A stretch of 64,000 bases of DNA. Origin: Amphimedon queenslandica. Taxonomy: Eukaryota; Porifera; Demospongiae; Haplosclerida; Niphatidae. Numbering within the stretch: position 1 is the first letter of the stretch; each line of letters opens with the position of its first letter. The translations under genes were made by a program, and so were the position numbers. Below are positions 1 through 11,555 of this stretch, piece by piece. The notes below the pieces were generated by a model. That model was not told the DNA's origin and made no database searches. It was given only the letters and a program-made list of their open reading frames with translations. The DNA lies in the NCBI RefSeq assembly GCF_000090795.2, contig NW_003546253.1, positions 55,529-119,528 on the forward strand, given 5' to 3'.

Positions 1-430
1 AAAAAAAATAAAATAATTAAAAAATTTTAAAATAATAAATAATAAAATATAAAAAATTATAAAAATAATAAAATTAAAAATAAAAGAATAAAATAAATAA
101 ATAAAAATAAAAATAACCAAAACAAAAATTTTAAATCCTTTAAAAATAAAAAACTTAAAAAAATAATAATAAAGGATAAAAAATTATAAAAATAATAAAA
201 AAAAAATAATAATAATAATTAAAAATTTTAAAAATAATAAATAAAATATAAAAAATTATAAAAATAATAAAATTAAAAATAAAAAAATAAAAAAAATAAA
301 ATAAAAATTAAAAAATTAAAAAAAATAATTAAAAATTTTTAAAATAATAAATAATAAAATATAAAAAATCAAATAAAAAAATGAGTAAAACAAAAATCAA
401 AAATATTGAAAATTTTAAAAATAATTAAAA
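1..430. repeat. A/T-only low-complexity tract
   Basis: Almost pure A/T with a degenerate longer repeat: a block rich in AATAAAATATAAAAAATTA recurs near positions 45, 240 and 350. It lies downstream of the last visible exon of the minus-strand coiled-coil gene and is probably intron or 3' flank. I see no coding sequence in it. Confidence 0.7.
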
Positions 431-469
431 AAATAATAATAACAAAAAATAGAATAATTCATTGTTACC

Positions 470-650
470 TTGTAGTTGTTGTTCAGCTTCTTGTGCTCTA
501 CCATCAGCAATCTTAGCTTGCAACAAATAATCAACTCCACTAGTAAATACACTAATATAGAAATTGATTATTGATATAACTCCTTACCCTTTGTTTGTGA
601 TTGTAGCACTCTGTTCCTCTAGTTTACGAACCTATATAAATTAAAATAAG

Positions 651-681
<31 letters not shown>

Positions 682-3011
682 AAATAGCAGAAAATAAAAT
701 AAAATAATAATAATTAATTACTAGTAATAATGTTCCACTGAGGCTTTCCTCCAATTCGTTGACTCTGTTGTTACTTTCTTTAAGTTCGTTTTGTGAGTGG
801 GCGTATTCCGCCTAAAAAAAGAAGAATGCACAAAATGTGGTAAAAATGTACAATGCAATTAGTATAATAATTGTAACAATAATCTAAGTAATTATATTAT
901 TAGCATACCTTTAAATCAGATATTTCATTCTCTAATTTAAGTCTTTCGCTCAACTCAGTCACATTCCTTTGTTGCAATGCTGTGACGTCAGTCTCCAATA
1001 TCTTGACCAGTTGATCGTTTACTAATCTTTGTGATCTCTCCTGATTTAATTCGGCCATTACAGACTGAATGCTTTCTTCTCTCTCTCTTCTCTCCCTTCC
1101 AATATTTGCTAGCTGCATTAGCTCATTAATATCAATGGTAGTATTAGTACTTGAGTCAACTAGTATTGGGTTGATGGTTTGATTGGAGGATTCACTAGTT
1201 GTTAATATATCAGTCTGTGATTCAATATCAGTGTTAAGTATCAGATCAGTGTTAACACATTTATCATCTTTTATTATGACATAATCCTCTTGAAGGTGCT
1301 GCGGCTGCGAAACACTCTCTTCTTCTTGAGGGAGAGGTTCGTTAACCTCTTCCTGCATGAGTGGCTCATTCTCTTTTTCTTGAGGGAGTGGCTCATCATC
1401 TTCTTCGGGGAGCGACTCATTCTCTTCTTCTTGAGGGAGTGGCTCATCATCTTCTTCTTCGGGGAGCGACTCATTCTCTTCTTCTTGAGGGAGTGGTTCA
1501 TTATCTTCTTCTTGAAGGAGTGGTTCATTATCTTCTTCTTGAGGGAGTGGTTCATTATCTTCTTCTTGAGGGAGTGGTTCATTATCTTCTTCTTGAAGGA
1601 GTGGTTCATTATCTTCTTCTTGAGGGAGTGGTTCATTATCTTCTTCTTGAGGGAGTGGCTCGTTATCTTCTTCCTGGACGAGTGGCTCATTATCTTCTTC
1701 TTGAGGGAGCGGCTCATTATCTTCTTCTTGAGGGAGCGGCTCATTCTCTTCTTCCTGGATGAGTGGTTCATTAGCTTCTTGTGGAACTGGCTTGTTAGTT
1801 TCATCTTGAGGGGGTGGCTCACTATCGTTTTGTGGGAGTGGCTCATCATCTTCTTCTTGAGGAAGTGGTTCATTCTCTTCTTCCTGGACAAGCGGCTCAT
1901 TAGCTTCTTGTGGAATTGGCTTGTTAGTTTCATCTTGTGAGAGTGGCTCATTATCTTCCTGCGGCTGTGGAACACCTTCTACTTCTTGTGGAAGTGGTTC
2001 TTTATCTTCTTGTGGCTCAGTAACATCTTCTTGTGTGCGGTTGCCTTCTTCTTGTGGGGATGGGTATGGCTTGGTAATATCTTCTTGTTGTAGCTCGTTA
2101 CCCTCTTCTTGTGGCTTGCTATCTTCTCGTGAGAGTGGTTCGTTATCTTCTTGTGGGAGTGGTTCATTTTCTTCCAGTGGGAGTGGCTCATTTTCTTCTT
2201 GTGGGAGTGGTTCATTAGTCTCATTGTATTCAGTAGTCGATTCAATCTCATTCTCTTCATTTTGTGGGTGTGGCTCATCCTTTCTTAAAGGCACTTCATT
2301 CTCTTGTGGCTCATCCAACTGATCGTCCTGTGGGTCTGGTTTATCTACTAAGCTTTCTTCTGAGCTGCATGTATCAATTATTGGATCCTGTTCCTCTGGT
2401 TCTTGTTGCTCTAAAGATTGAGGATCATTTTCCGGCTCATTCTCCTGCAAATGCACCATATCCAGTAGTGGGTGTGGCTCCTCTCCCTGCATATCCGTCC
2501 TAGTATCTTGTGGGCATGGCTCCTCCACTTTGTTGTCGAGGAAATCCTCAATCTTATCCATTAGGAACAAATCCTTAGAGAGTGAGGCTGGGTCCATTAA
2601 ACTCAGAGGTGGAGGGGATTTCTCTGTAGACGGTTTTGTTTCTCCTCCAGGCAAATCGTCGAAATCGACATCTTCAAACGAGGCCTCTTCTTCCTCTATC
2701 TCTTCCTCTCCCTCCTCTTCTCCGTCTTTTATTAATATTCCTATCTTTCTCTCTAGGACTCCCTCAGTGTCTAGTGTACGCAGTAATGATGACACGTCTG
2801 ATACCACATACCCTCCTCCTCCTCCACTGTGCCCTCCACTCCCTCCATTATTTGTTTCTTTATTTTCTTCCTTTTCTTCGGGGCTTATCGTTTCTGGCGG
2901 TGTCTCAAAACCAGCCGAGTCTGAGTCGCTGTCTTGATCATCACTGGTGTCCCCGGGGATATTCCGAGGAGGAGAAACAGCCACTTCTTTTTTCGATTCT
3001 TCTCCCTCCAT
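470..3011 (-). CDS. Acidic repeat-rich coiled-coil protein (3' end outside window)
   Basis: Not recognised as a named family. Exon 1 (3011..909) starts at MEGEESKKE and carries an acidic, Ser/Pro-rich N-terminus, then about residues 230-580 made largely of imperfect nonapeptides of the type NEPLPQEED, then a Glu/Arg/Gln heptad region (from about residue 610). The coiled coil continues through exons 811..722, 631..588 and 539..470, each with GT-AG sites and matching phase (translations AEYAHSQNELKESN..., VRKLEEQS..., VDYLLQAKIADG...). The last visible exon has a donor, so the gene continues beyond position 1. Composition suggests a cytoplasmic scaffold, but no catalytic motif is visible. It lies 190 bp downstream of the BAK-like gene on the same strand. 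The repeat is young looking because its nucleotide units are nearly identical. Confidence 0.75.
1300..2250 (-). repeat. 27-bp coding minisatellite (NEPLPQEED units)
   Basis: Within exon 1 of the coiled-coil gene a 27-bp unit is repeated many times, most uniformly between 1480 and 1760, with variants in the LP/LV/LL position and occasional extra or missing codons. On the plus strand it reads as gagtggttcattatcttc repeated. Unit homogeneity points to recent slippage or unequal exchange that preserved the frame. Confidence 0.9.
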
Positions 3012-3201
3012 TATTGAAAATGAGCCACACCCCTACCAAATGTTAACGCCCACACACTTATTAAAAAGATTTGGATAATATTATTGGAATAATAATAACA
3101 TGATAATAACAATAATAATAGTAAAAGTTTTGAGTGTAAATGTGTAACTTATTTCCAATTCATTATACATGCACTGTTATTAATACTAATCATTTTTTTG
3201 T

Positions 3202-3652
3202 TTATCTTCCACGGAAATATTGAAATGCGTAAATAGCCAAGGAAGCGACTCCAACAACCAAAAAGAAATTTGGAGTTGAAGCAATTCGATTTAGCACACT
3301 AGCAGCAGGTAGCTGAATAAGCTGACCCTAAAAAATGAAAAAAATATACATTATTTTATAGCAGTACAAGGTTTAGTTTTATATAAAAAAGAATTGATTG
3401 TCACAGAATTACACCAACAATAGTAATAATTATATATACATATCCCTGCTGCTCACCCATCCTCCAACTCGTTTTAGCATGTCATAGAACTTTGCTTTGA
3501 GGAAGAACTTGACTAGAAAGCTAGCAATTACTGCAAGGACACTCAAGAGTCCAGAAGAACTAAAGTATTTAGAGATGTAGTTTTTACACAAGTGATAACA
3601 GTAGCCTAGTACAGCAGCAATGCGTCCAACATTGAGCTTAGCTAAAGTAAAA

Positions 3653-3684
<32 letters not shown>

Positions 3685-4780
3685 TATTATATTCATGATG
3701 AATTAATCATAAAAATAATTTATGCACAAATAACGTACGTAGTCCAAATTCATCCCATTCAAAAACATTCTGTAGTACAGTCGAGAAAGTAACGAATGCT
3801 TGGTCAGGATTGTCACTATACATTTGCATGATGTCCTCAAAATGGCCGCTGTACATTGAGTCTATCTCATCTCCAAGCTCAGCTAGACGTCGCCCGACAG
3901 CCTTAGCATTGCTCTCTCCTCCTCCTCCTCCATCTGATTCACCTTTAAAATAAAAATAATATTTGAAACTTAACAGTGATATCAGACCTGGGTCAAATAA
4001 AAATAGTATTTGTAATTAGTCGTATTTAAATACTTTTGAAAGTATTTGTATTTGTAATTTGAGTTTTTGTAACAGGAAGTATTTGTATTTGCAATTGAAA
4101 TACAGCAGGGAAGTATTTCAAAACACAGCAAAATACTTCAAAATACTTCAATGTGAATGAAGATGCTGTTTGAGTGACAAAACTTTGAAACACTAACATT
4201 CATTAAATGCAATACATGACTATAACTAAATATTATTGATTATACATGGATGCATAATAAAAAGAAGCTGTCAATTTACTTGATTGATTAATTCATAAAA
4301 CTACGTAGTTAATAACTGTCCATACTTGAGAAGAAAGTATTTGTATTTGTAATTGAAATACATGCATGCAGTATTTGTAATTGTATTTAAATACAAAGCT
4401 GAAAACAGTATTTGTATTTTTGCTTTTGTACAGTATTTGTATTTAAATACTTCTGCGCTGTATTTGACCCAAGTCTGAGTGATATACACTGAGGAGCGGT
4501 ATTTAATTCCCATATCTCTTTATATAGCTGCTTTCTTACTGGTAGCTTCGCTTTCTGTCCTTGCTTTGTTGATCTCTGCCTCCCGAAAGGACTCCACTTC
4601 ATCTCGGGATAGTTTCTCGTCTTTCTCTGCTCTCCTGAAGACGTACTCGTACAAAGCTCTCTCAGTTTCTCTTCTCTCCTCCTCGGAGAGCTCGTCTAGA
4701 CTATCAGTGGCTCCTGTCCGAAAAGCTTGCCTCCTTCTCGACAGCTCAGCTTGGCCTCCTTCTCTACCCCCCGTCGCCAT
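3202..4780 (-). CDS. BAK1: BAK-like multidomain Bcl-2 family protein
   Basis: Four exons: 4780..4540, 3942..3739, 3641..3457, 3327..3202, giving about 251 aa. An N-terminal helix resembling BAK alpha-1 (LYEYVFRRAEKDE) is followed by a canonical BH3 (VGRRLAELGDEID), a BH1-like segment (LNVGRIAAVLGYCYHL), BH2 ending in VGGW, and a C-terminal hydrophobic anchor (NFFLVVGVASLAIYAF) with basic tail FRGR, as expected for a mitochondrial outer-membrane pore former. The order BH3-BH1-BH2-TM and the text around BH3 and BH1 match vertebrate BAK more closely than BAX or BCL2. A phase-0 intron sits directly after the BH2 Trp. Start chosen at MATGGREGG; the frame is open further upstream but that stretch is unlike the family. 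Divergent from the anti-apoptotic-type gene at 4929. Function in membrane permeabilisation is inferred from the family. Confidence 0.9.
3983..4477. mobile_element. hAT-like MITE in intron 1 of the BAK-like gene
   Basis: A 495-bp element with terminal inverted repeats CAGACCTGGGTCAAATA at the left and the complement of CAGACTTGGGTCAAATA at the right. It is flanked by a perfect 8-bp direct repeat, agtgatat (3975-3982 and 4478-4485), the duplication length typical of hAT transposons. The interior is built of GTATTTGTATTTGTAATT-like runs and has no transposase. Non-autonomous and, given the perfect target duplication, not very old. Confidence 0.9.
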
Positions 4781-4928
4781 ATTGTTTTTTGACAAAAAGG
4801 AGTGGCTTGTTAATTTGTAGGTGTGGCTCGCAAAGGGCCGCCCACGCACTAAAGAAAATGCCATAGAAATGCCAAAACCACTTGCTTGTGGGTAACCGCG
4901 TACGTACCAGAATACGCACATCCTGTCT
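4781..4928. promoter_or_regulatory. 148-bp divergent promoter between BAK-like and anti-apoptotic Bcl-2 genes
   Basis: The two start codons face away from each other across 148 bp (184 bp if the downstream Met of the plus-strand gene is used). The segment holds GC-richer stretches such as gggccgcccacgcac, unusual in this AT-rich window, but no clear TATA box. Shared or coupled transcription is inferred from spacing only. Confidence 0.6.
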
Positions 4929-5690
4929 GTGGCCGTGGTCGATCACACATCACATGTTTCAACCATGAATATCATTACTCGAGCTCTCTATAAAAAGAAG
5001 CAAATTAGACAAGATCTACACTTAAAAGCTAAAAAACCTTCAAGCAAGGAAAAGAAGAATCAAAAGCCAATCATGAGCTCAGTTATATCACAGCAAGAGG
5101 AAAAGCAGTCCACATCATCTGCAGGAGGAGTCAAAGCACTCACTCAATCATACATCATTGAACAACTCAGACAGAATGGTTACAAGTCACTAGCTGCAAG
5201 TCTCTCAAAAGACCAGCTTACCATATCAGAAGAAATGCACAAAATAGTCAAGAGAATAAGCAATCAGCTAGCACAAGAGAAGAAAGAGCAGATGGAAGAC
5301 ATTTGCTTTGAGCTCCAGCTGACCAAGGAGACACTCACCGAGACCTTCAACGGAATCTCTCAAGAACTATTCAAAGACGGGATAAAATGGGGCAGAATAG
5401 TAACCTTCATAGCATTCAGTGGAGCAATGGCTGTCTACTGTGCTCAAAATTCACTCGGTGATCAAGTGAGCGATGTAATCAGACAGACTGGATCCTTCAT
5501 ACAGGACAACCTACACCAATGGATACTCAATAATGATGGATGGTGCGGATTCGTTAGACATTTCGACGAGCAAGATATCAATCTTAACTTTTTTGTACCG
5601 GCATTCTTCATAGGGCTAGGAATGACAGCACTAGCAGTGGCTGGCAGTTTTCTCGCATTTAAAAGGAAATACACTGGAGGTCTATTATGA
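4929..5690 (+). CDS. Intronless anti-apoptotic-type Bcl-2 family protein
   Basis: Single exon, 253 aa from the first Met; a second in-frame Met at 4965 has a better context (aaccATGa) and may be the true start. BH1 is textbook (ELFKDGIKWGRIVTFIAF, about residues 145-162) and BH2 is WILNNDGWCGFVRHF (about 199-213), both closer to BCL2/BCL-XL/MCL1 than to BAK. A C-terminal anchor follows (FFVPAFFIGLGMTALAVAG) with a basic tail. The BH3 position (IVKRISNQLAQE) lacks the Gly-Asp pair, so the protein is more likely a guardian than a pore former. BH2 is not split by the intron that interrupts BH2 in every other Bcl-2 gene here. Divergent from the BAK-like gene and convergent with THG1L. Confidence 0.9.
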   Translation: MAVVDHTSHVSTMNIITRALYKKKQIRQDLHLKAKKPSSKEKKNQKPIMSSVISQQEEKQSTSSAGGVKALTQSYIIEQLRQNGYKSLAASLSKDQLTISEEMHKIVKRISNQLAQEKKEQMEDICFELQLTKETLTETFNGISQELFKDGIKWGRIVTFIAFSGAMAVYCAQNSLGDQVSDVIRQTGSFIQDNLHQWILNNDGWCGFVRHFDEQDINLNFFVPAFFIGLGMTALAVAGSFLAFKRKYTGGLL

Positions 5691-6778
5691 TGGCTCACAA
5701 ACTATTATAATATGTGTTTGTATTGTACTTATATTTGTCATTATTTGTATGTTTGTATCACTTATTTATTATTACACAATACACTTCAAACATCAACTGA
5801 AAAAGTCAAGCAAACAGCGTTACTCTGCGCAATATACTCATGCATAAAGTGATGGCTATGTCATATAGATGGAATTTCATTCTGCACCTTGCTGATCATC
5901 CCATCATAAAACTATAGTTAAACAGCTTGAGCCAGATAGGAGCAAAAATGAACTTTTAAGTCCCAGGAATATTTCTATCTATATGATATAACATGTAAAA
6001 TCTCAAAACACACACACACACACTTCATTTCTTTTGGAAAAGTTACAAAAAGAACCTTCAATAAGTTCTAAAAGCAAAAGTAAAAGATAAAGCCATGATT
6101 GAGTAAACAACCGGTGAGCATCAAGCAGATACTGGCCAATACACAAATACCACATATCAGCAATCATTCACTTGATAGTACTGTACTGTATGCTGCCAGT
6201 GTAGCTTGAGAAAACTAGAACTACTACACTGGAATCACTAATAAGGGATACCTGAGATAAGGGCATATACATATGCTTCTATCATAGAATAGTATCTGTA
6301 ATGAACCAATTGGCACAAAAGTGGCTCAGATATAAGGACTGAGCACACAAGTAGTGTGGTCCCAAATATCGATATCCAGAATAGGGGCTCCACCATTTCC
6401 ACCATAAAAACATTCCTCTGTATCTATCCAGTGCATTGTTTCATGGCAAAAGAACTTGGCATATTCACAAAACAGCTCGAGAGGACAAAGTTCACATTAA
6501 AAATATTTCCACTGACAGGAAATTATTCTAATGGATGTGTCTGGATACAAGTTATTTTTAGGCATTACTCAATGTTATTGCAAGCTGCATTGCATTGTGG
6601 TTAGGCTTAATTATAATTAGTTAATGTAGTACACTCCTGATTGTTTGTGGTCAGCTGCAAGCTGGTGGCAGGCCTTAACATACCATTTTATACTAAACTA
6701 ATTTACATTAGTGTTTGCAATGATGCAATTGCTAAAAAGGACAGGGATATTATATACAATAGGTAGAGAGTCTAGAGT
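5691..6778. other. Convergent intergenic region, no gene seen
   Basis: About 1.1 kb between the 3' ends of the intronless Bcl-2 gene and THG1L. AT-rich, with a short (CA)n run near 6008-6022. Short open frames present here lack splice context or recognisable content. Confidence 0.6.
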
Positions 6779-8952
6779 CTAGTCCAACAGGTTGTTATTG
6801 TCCCAGAATGAATCTCCAATAATGTCAACATGCGAAACAACAACTCTTTTCCTTTTCCTAAAGGTAAATCCCTCTCTTGTTGATTCCATAACACTGTCAC
6901 CGACAGCAGATTCAGTATTAGCCTTCCCAGGATCATTACCGGAGTCTCCTACACTGGAGCCATCATTCTATGTACACAGAGACAGACAGAGACATATAAG
7001 CAAGTATTACCCACCCAGTGATGAATGCATGTGTGTGGCAAGTGGCTACTACTAATTGCTACATCAAGTTGATCCACATACATGGACATGATGCTCAATT
7101 ATAATAATACATTAAAAGGTCTCATCTCTCTCTCTCACTCTTTCCGCATTATACATTCACATGTAAATTATCATGCAAACGTGTGTTTACTTCTTTCCCT
7201 CTTCTCTCCCTCCAAATTCTCCCAAAGAGAGACAGAGAGTCAGAGAGACAGAGAGTTCAAATAAACAACCCAATAATCTGCTGATGGACAGAGCTACAAA
7301 TAAACTGTGACATGGTGCTTATGCATTTCACTAAGATGACAATCACAAGACATTCAATGCACATAATACTCAATAGCTATTAGCTGCTACTATAAATTAT
7401 AATTATAATCATGCAGGTCTGTCTCTATGGCTAGTGGTGGTTTTTCCCCTTCACAACTCGCAACACTTTGAATGGTATGACAAACATGTTACTGCAAAGG
7501 TCACTTTAGACTTTAAACACAGGCCATATCCTGCTACATATATGAACATTAAAAACACAGACATACAGAGGGAAGGATGTGAACATCACATACAGAAAGT
7601 AATGGGGTTACAGTCCAGCTTAACTCATTGGACTAATACAAACACAGTAAAGGGCGATTCAGACTGGTAAAGCATTAAGAAAAGCAATATAAACCAATGG
7701 CCAAAGTTATTACTTAAGGACAGGGGCTATCTTAATGCTTTATACCTTATCTCAAGTATTCAATGTGAACCATTAACGGGACAGATAATGTAATTCCAAA
7801 TATGCACACAGAATTAATTCCCCTATCTCTCTCACAGGATAATAGACTACTATAAATATTAATAGTAACAGGATATGCTGCAGGTGTGTGGTTCGAGCTT
7901 TTGCAGTGTCACCCTATGATAGCAGTAAATGGCTTTAATTGAATAAGGCTACTAGCATCACGTATAATCAGCTACAGAGAAGTGGGCACACGTATAATAT
8001 TTACTAATATAGCTAATGAGATTGTCCTATCATGTGATATCAACATTATAAAATAAATAAATAAAATGAAAACAGTAGCTTCAAAGGTGCTGGAAATGTT
8101 ATGTTTATGCTGCTAATAATTATGAATTGATCCCAATTAAATGCATACATACTTTGCCATACGTCCAGACAGCTTCAGTAGAGCCCCCGTGCTAATAAGG
8201 ATACACACACCTCAAAATTAATGACTGTTGGCACAAAACTATACAAAAGTATGAGGACGTGCACTTCTGCATTAAGGACAGTAAGTGTCCCACGGTGTCC
8301 TTAATAAAAACACTCCTGTATTGAGAAGGCAGTTAAAGGCATCCTTAATAAAGAGGCTATACGTATACACACTGTGATCCTTACTGATTGTATCTTCTCA
8401 TGATAATTCTCCCAGAGTAGGACACTGCCTTTCTTGAACTGCTCCGGCTCGTTGTTATAATTGATCCCAAACTCATTAAAAAGGATTTCATTCTTCTGAG
8501 AAGACTCTGTGCCCTGGGGGGAGATGGAGGATAAGGAGAAGGTAACCTGATATCATCCAACCATTCATCATATGTCACATAATAACAAGGAAATACACAT
8601 CACATATAAAAATACCTATATAATAACACCTCCAGGCTACACTGAGTGGGTAGAAGTGGATCATTCTTTTACCCACTAATAATGTCTGACCTATACATCA
8701 ACTAACAATGACCTCTAATAGTTTCATCGGAAGGCTTACGTGTACATGTACATGTACATTCCCAAGTTGTCGGTCAGTTCAAAGATATTACGCTAGAAAT
8801 TCAAATGATTTCACACAATATTTGTGTACATGTACTTAATCTATTATTAGTCCATTATCATAAATTATATAATCTTTATTGAACACCAAAGCATGTAACA
8901 ACTCAAGACATCAAAACATAGCCAGCTGCTATGTACAAACAAGTACATGTGT

Positions 8953-8986
<34 letters not shown>

Positions 8987-11517
8987 TATATATATATATA
9001 TATAGTGTGTATATATTATATGCATGTACATATACTCACACACAAATAGAAGTGAAGGAGAGAGAGATATGTGAGATAGCTCTATACAGATGTGAATAAG
9101 GAGCAGGTGTGAGTACTGAAAGCAGTCATTACCATACAAGAAGAGTCGTTTGATGAGCAACAATTAGACACGTTTTAGAAAGGGAAATTATGAGATAAGA
9201 GAGTGAGAGAGTGAGTATAGGAAAAAGCAGAAGCCTCAGTAGCAATCGTCGGAGCAGGTGGCTTTTTCATCAATATGGATACTGTGGTGTAATACGTACC
9301 CTGTACATGTTGTGGTGTAATACGTACCCTGTACATGTACATGTACATGTAGGGCTGCCAAGAGGTAATGAGTGATTAGAGAGAGTGGGTGGAAGGTACG
9401 TGTGATTTCATATCTTGAAACCACAGATATAATGTTGTCAAACCTACAGCTCACATCCCAACAAATGACACAATAGCCCAAATATACGTAATAGAGCCCA
9501 CCGCTTTTATGCGTGCGTAATAATACTAATACCCAAACACTGAGATATCTGCCCCAGGCAATCATATATATGCAATGTATATACATGTACACATGTAAAC
9601 GTACATTAACAAAACAGCTCATTTAAAGGAAGTGATATAAGACTACTACAGACACTGTACAATGAGGGAGAGATAAAGATAAGGTTTGATCATCACCTTA
9701 TTATAATAACAATGAAAGAACCTGCGGTCTTACTTGGCACCCAGCCACCCACATGTGGCAACACTAATAATCATTTATTAATGACCACTACTATCACTGC
9801 GAAGGGCTATACAGCACATGTACTAATATTACCCCCCTTAGTATGATATCCGCATCACTGAACTAATTAGTAGAGCATAACTATTTTACATAATTACATA
9901 TTTTAAATCTTACAATGAGAGTAGAGGGGGTGCTAAAGTCCATGAATGCATGTACATGTAGTAGAAATGATGATGAAATAATATTACTAGTAATACTAGT
10001 AATGATAACAATAGTAATTACTGTTGTAGGGTACAAACTAACAGTGCATAGCAAGCCAAGCCTTGTTGAACTTTGCCTAAGGACACAAGTTTAATAATGA
10101 ATAAATAAATAATAAATTTTATTATTTGTTTAAATGGAGTCAGCTGCAAAAGTGTCTATGTAAACACAAGCACGAGCTCCGTGTAATTTAATAAAATGAA
10201 ATTAATAACTCCATATACACAGGTTGCTTTCATACTGACTGCCAATGGAACTGGCTGTATTGTCTATATTATTACCTATAATACCTCCATTCCATTGCAC
10301 ACCCTTTCTCACAACCCTCCCTTCCCAATTTCTGTCTCTAATCTCTCACTATTCTCACAAGCACCAACAGATAGACACATACAAACACGTACATACATAA
10401 TATTATAAAATCTCTGTATTCTCAAAAACACATTTTTATTATACAAACAAGTCTTTATACACACCAAGTGTCGCTCTTCTTAAAATATTCAGACAGTTAT
10501 TATAGCTAAGTTCTCATGAGGCAATAACATGTCACAAACAAGCCATGGTTACTATGACCACCACCACCACCACAAATTCTACTATCCAGCCTGCAGCCAT
10601 ACAGACTCTCTGTCACCATAAACACCAACATACCAACTAAATTAAACCTCAATCGGCTGGGACATCTTTTACCATGATAGGTCAGAGCTTATACTCTATG
10701 TAATACACATCACAACTTCTAATTCTACAATATCCCAATGTACTACTAGTTAACCCTCATTCTCAAGTACATGTATGTTATGAAGGTATTTTTTGTTTTC
10801 TCTCCCTCTTCCTCTTTCATTTTTTCTACTGTGTACAGCTAATGTAAGCAAGCACACACGAGCCCAAAGAATGCGTGGACATGTGATTGTTCTAATTCAA
10901 TACTTAATGATTTAAAAAGCATTAACAATCAATTAACAATGAAAATCTTCCCATAAACATCAAAATATGCACTACTACAGGTAGTGTGGACAGAGGCTGT
11001 CACATGGATTGGGTCCAATGGTGACATCATTAATAATTCCCTGGTGCAAGTCACTACTGGACAGAATGTACACACATTCATTGCATTAGAGTACTACAAT
11101 GAAACCTTTTTATTCTGGACACTATTACTCATTACTTTTCCTTAATAATACATATTACAGAAGTGCCTTCATTTCAAGAGCTACTTTGTACATATATATT
11201 ATGAGATAATGAGAAGGTGAAAAGATGAGGGTTATACATGTAGCAGTAATTAGTGTCAGGTAGTATACTATCAGCTTCACCACCTGGAGGCATTTGCTCT
11301 CTCATGTGGTTAATGTCTGTTTGTTTAGTCAATGAGATTACACGTACATCCACACACAAAGTCACAAACACACATAATGTGGGTATGTGAGCAGTACATG
11401 TACATGTGTAGCTACAACCATACTTCCTTACATTTAATCTCTTCTGAGCTTCTTCATTCTTCAAACCAGACTCAACCAAAGACCAGAAGCAGGTATTATA
11501 TAAATTATTAATGTGAC

Positions 11518-11555
<38 letters not shown>

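Noticed and set aside
1274-2500. Long open frames on both strands rich in Ser/His/Lys or Phe/Leu/Ile
   Set aside because: Products of the 27-bp period in the acidic-repeat exon read in other frames; no independent start context or splice sites.
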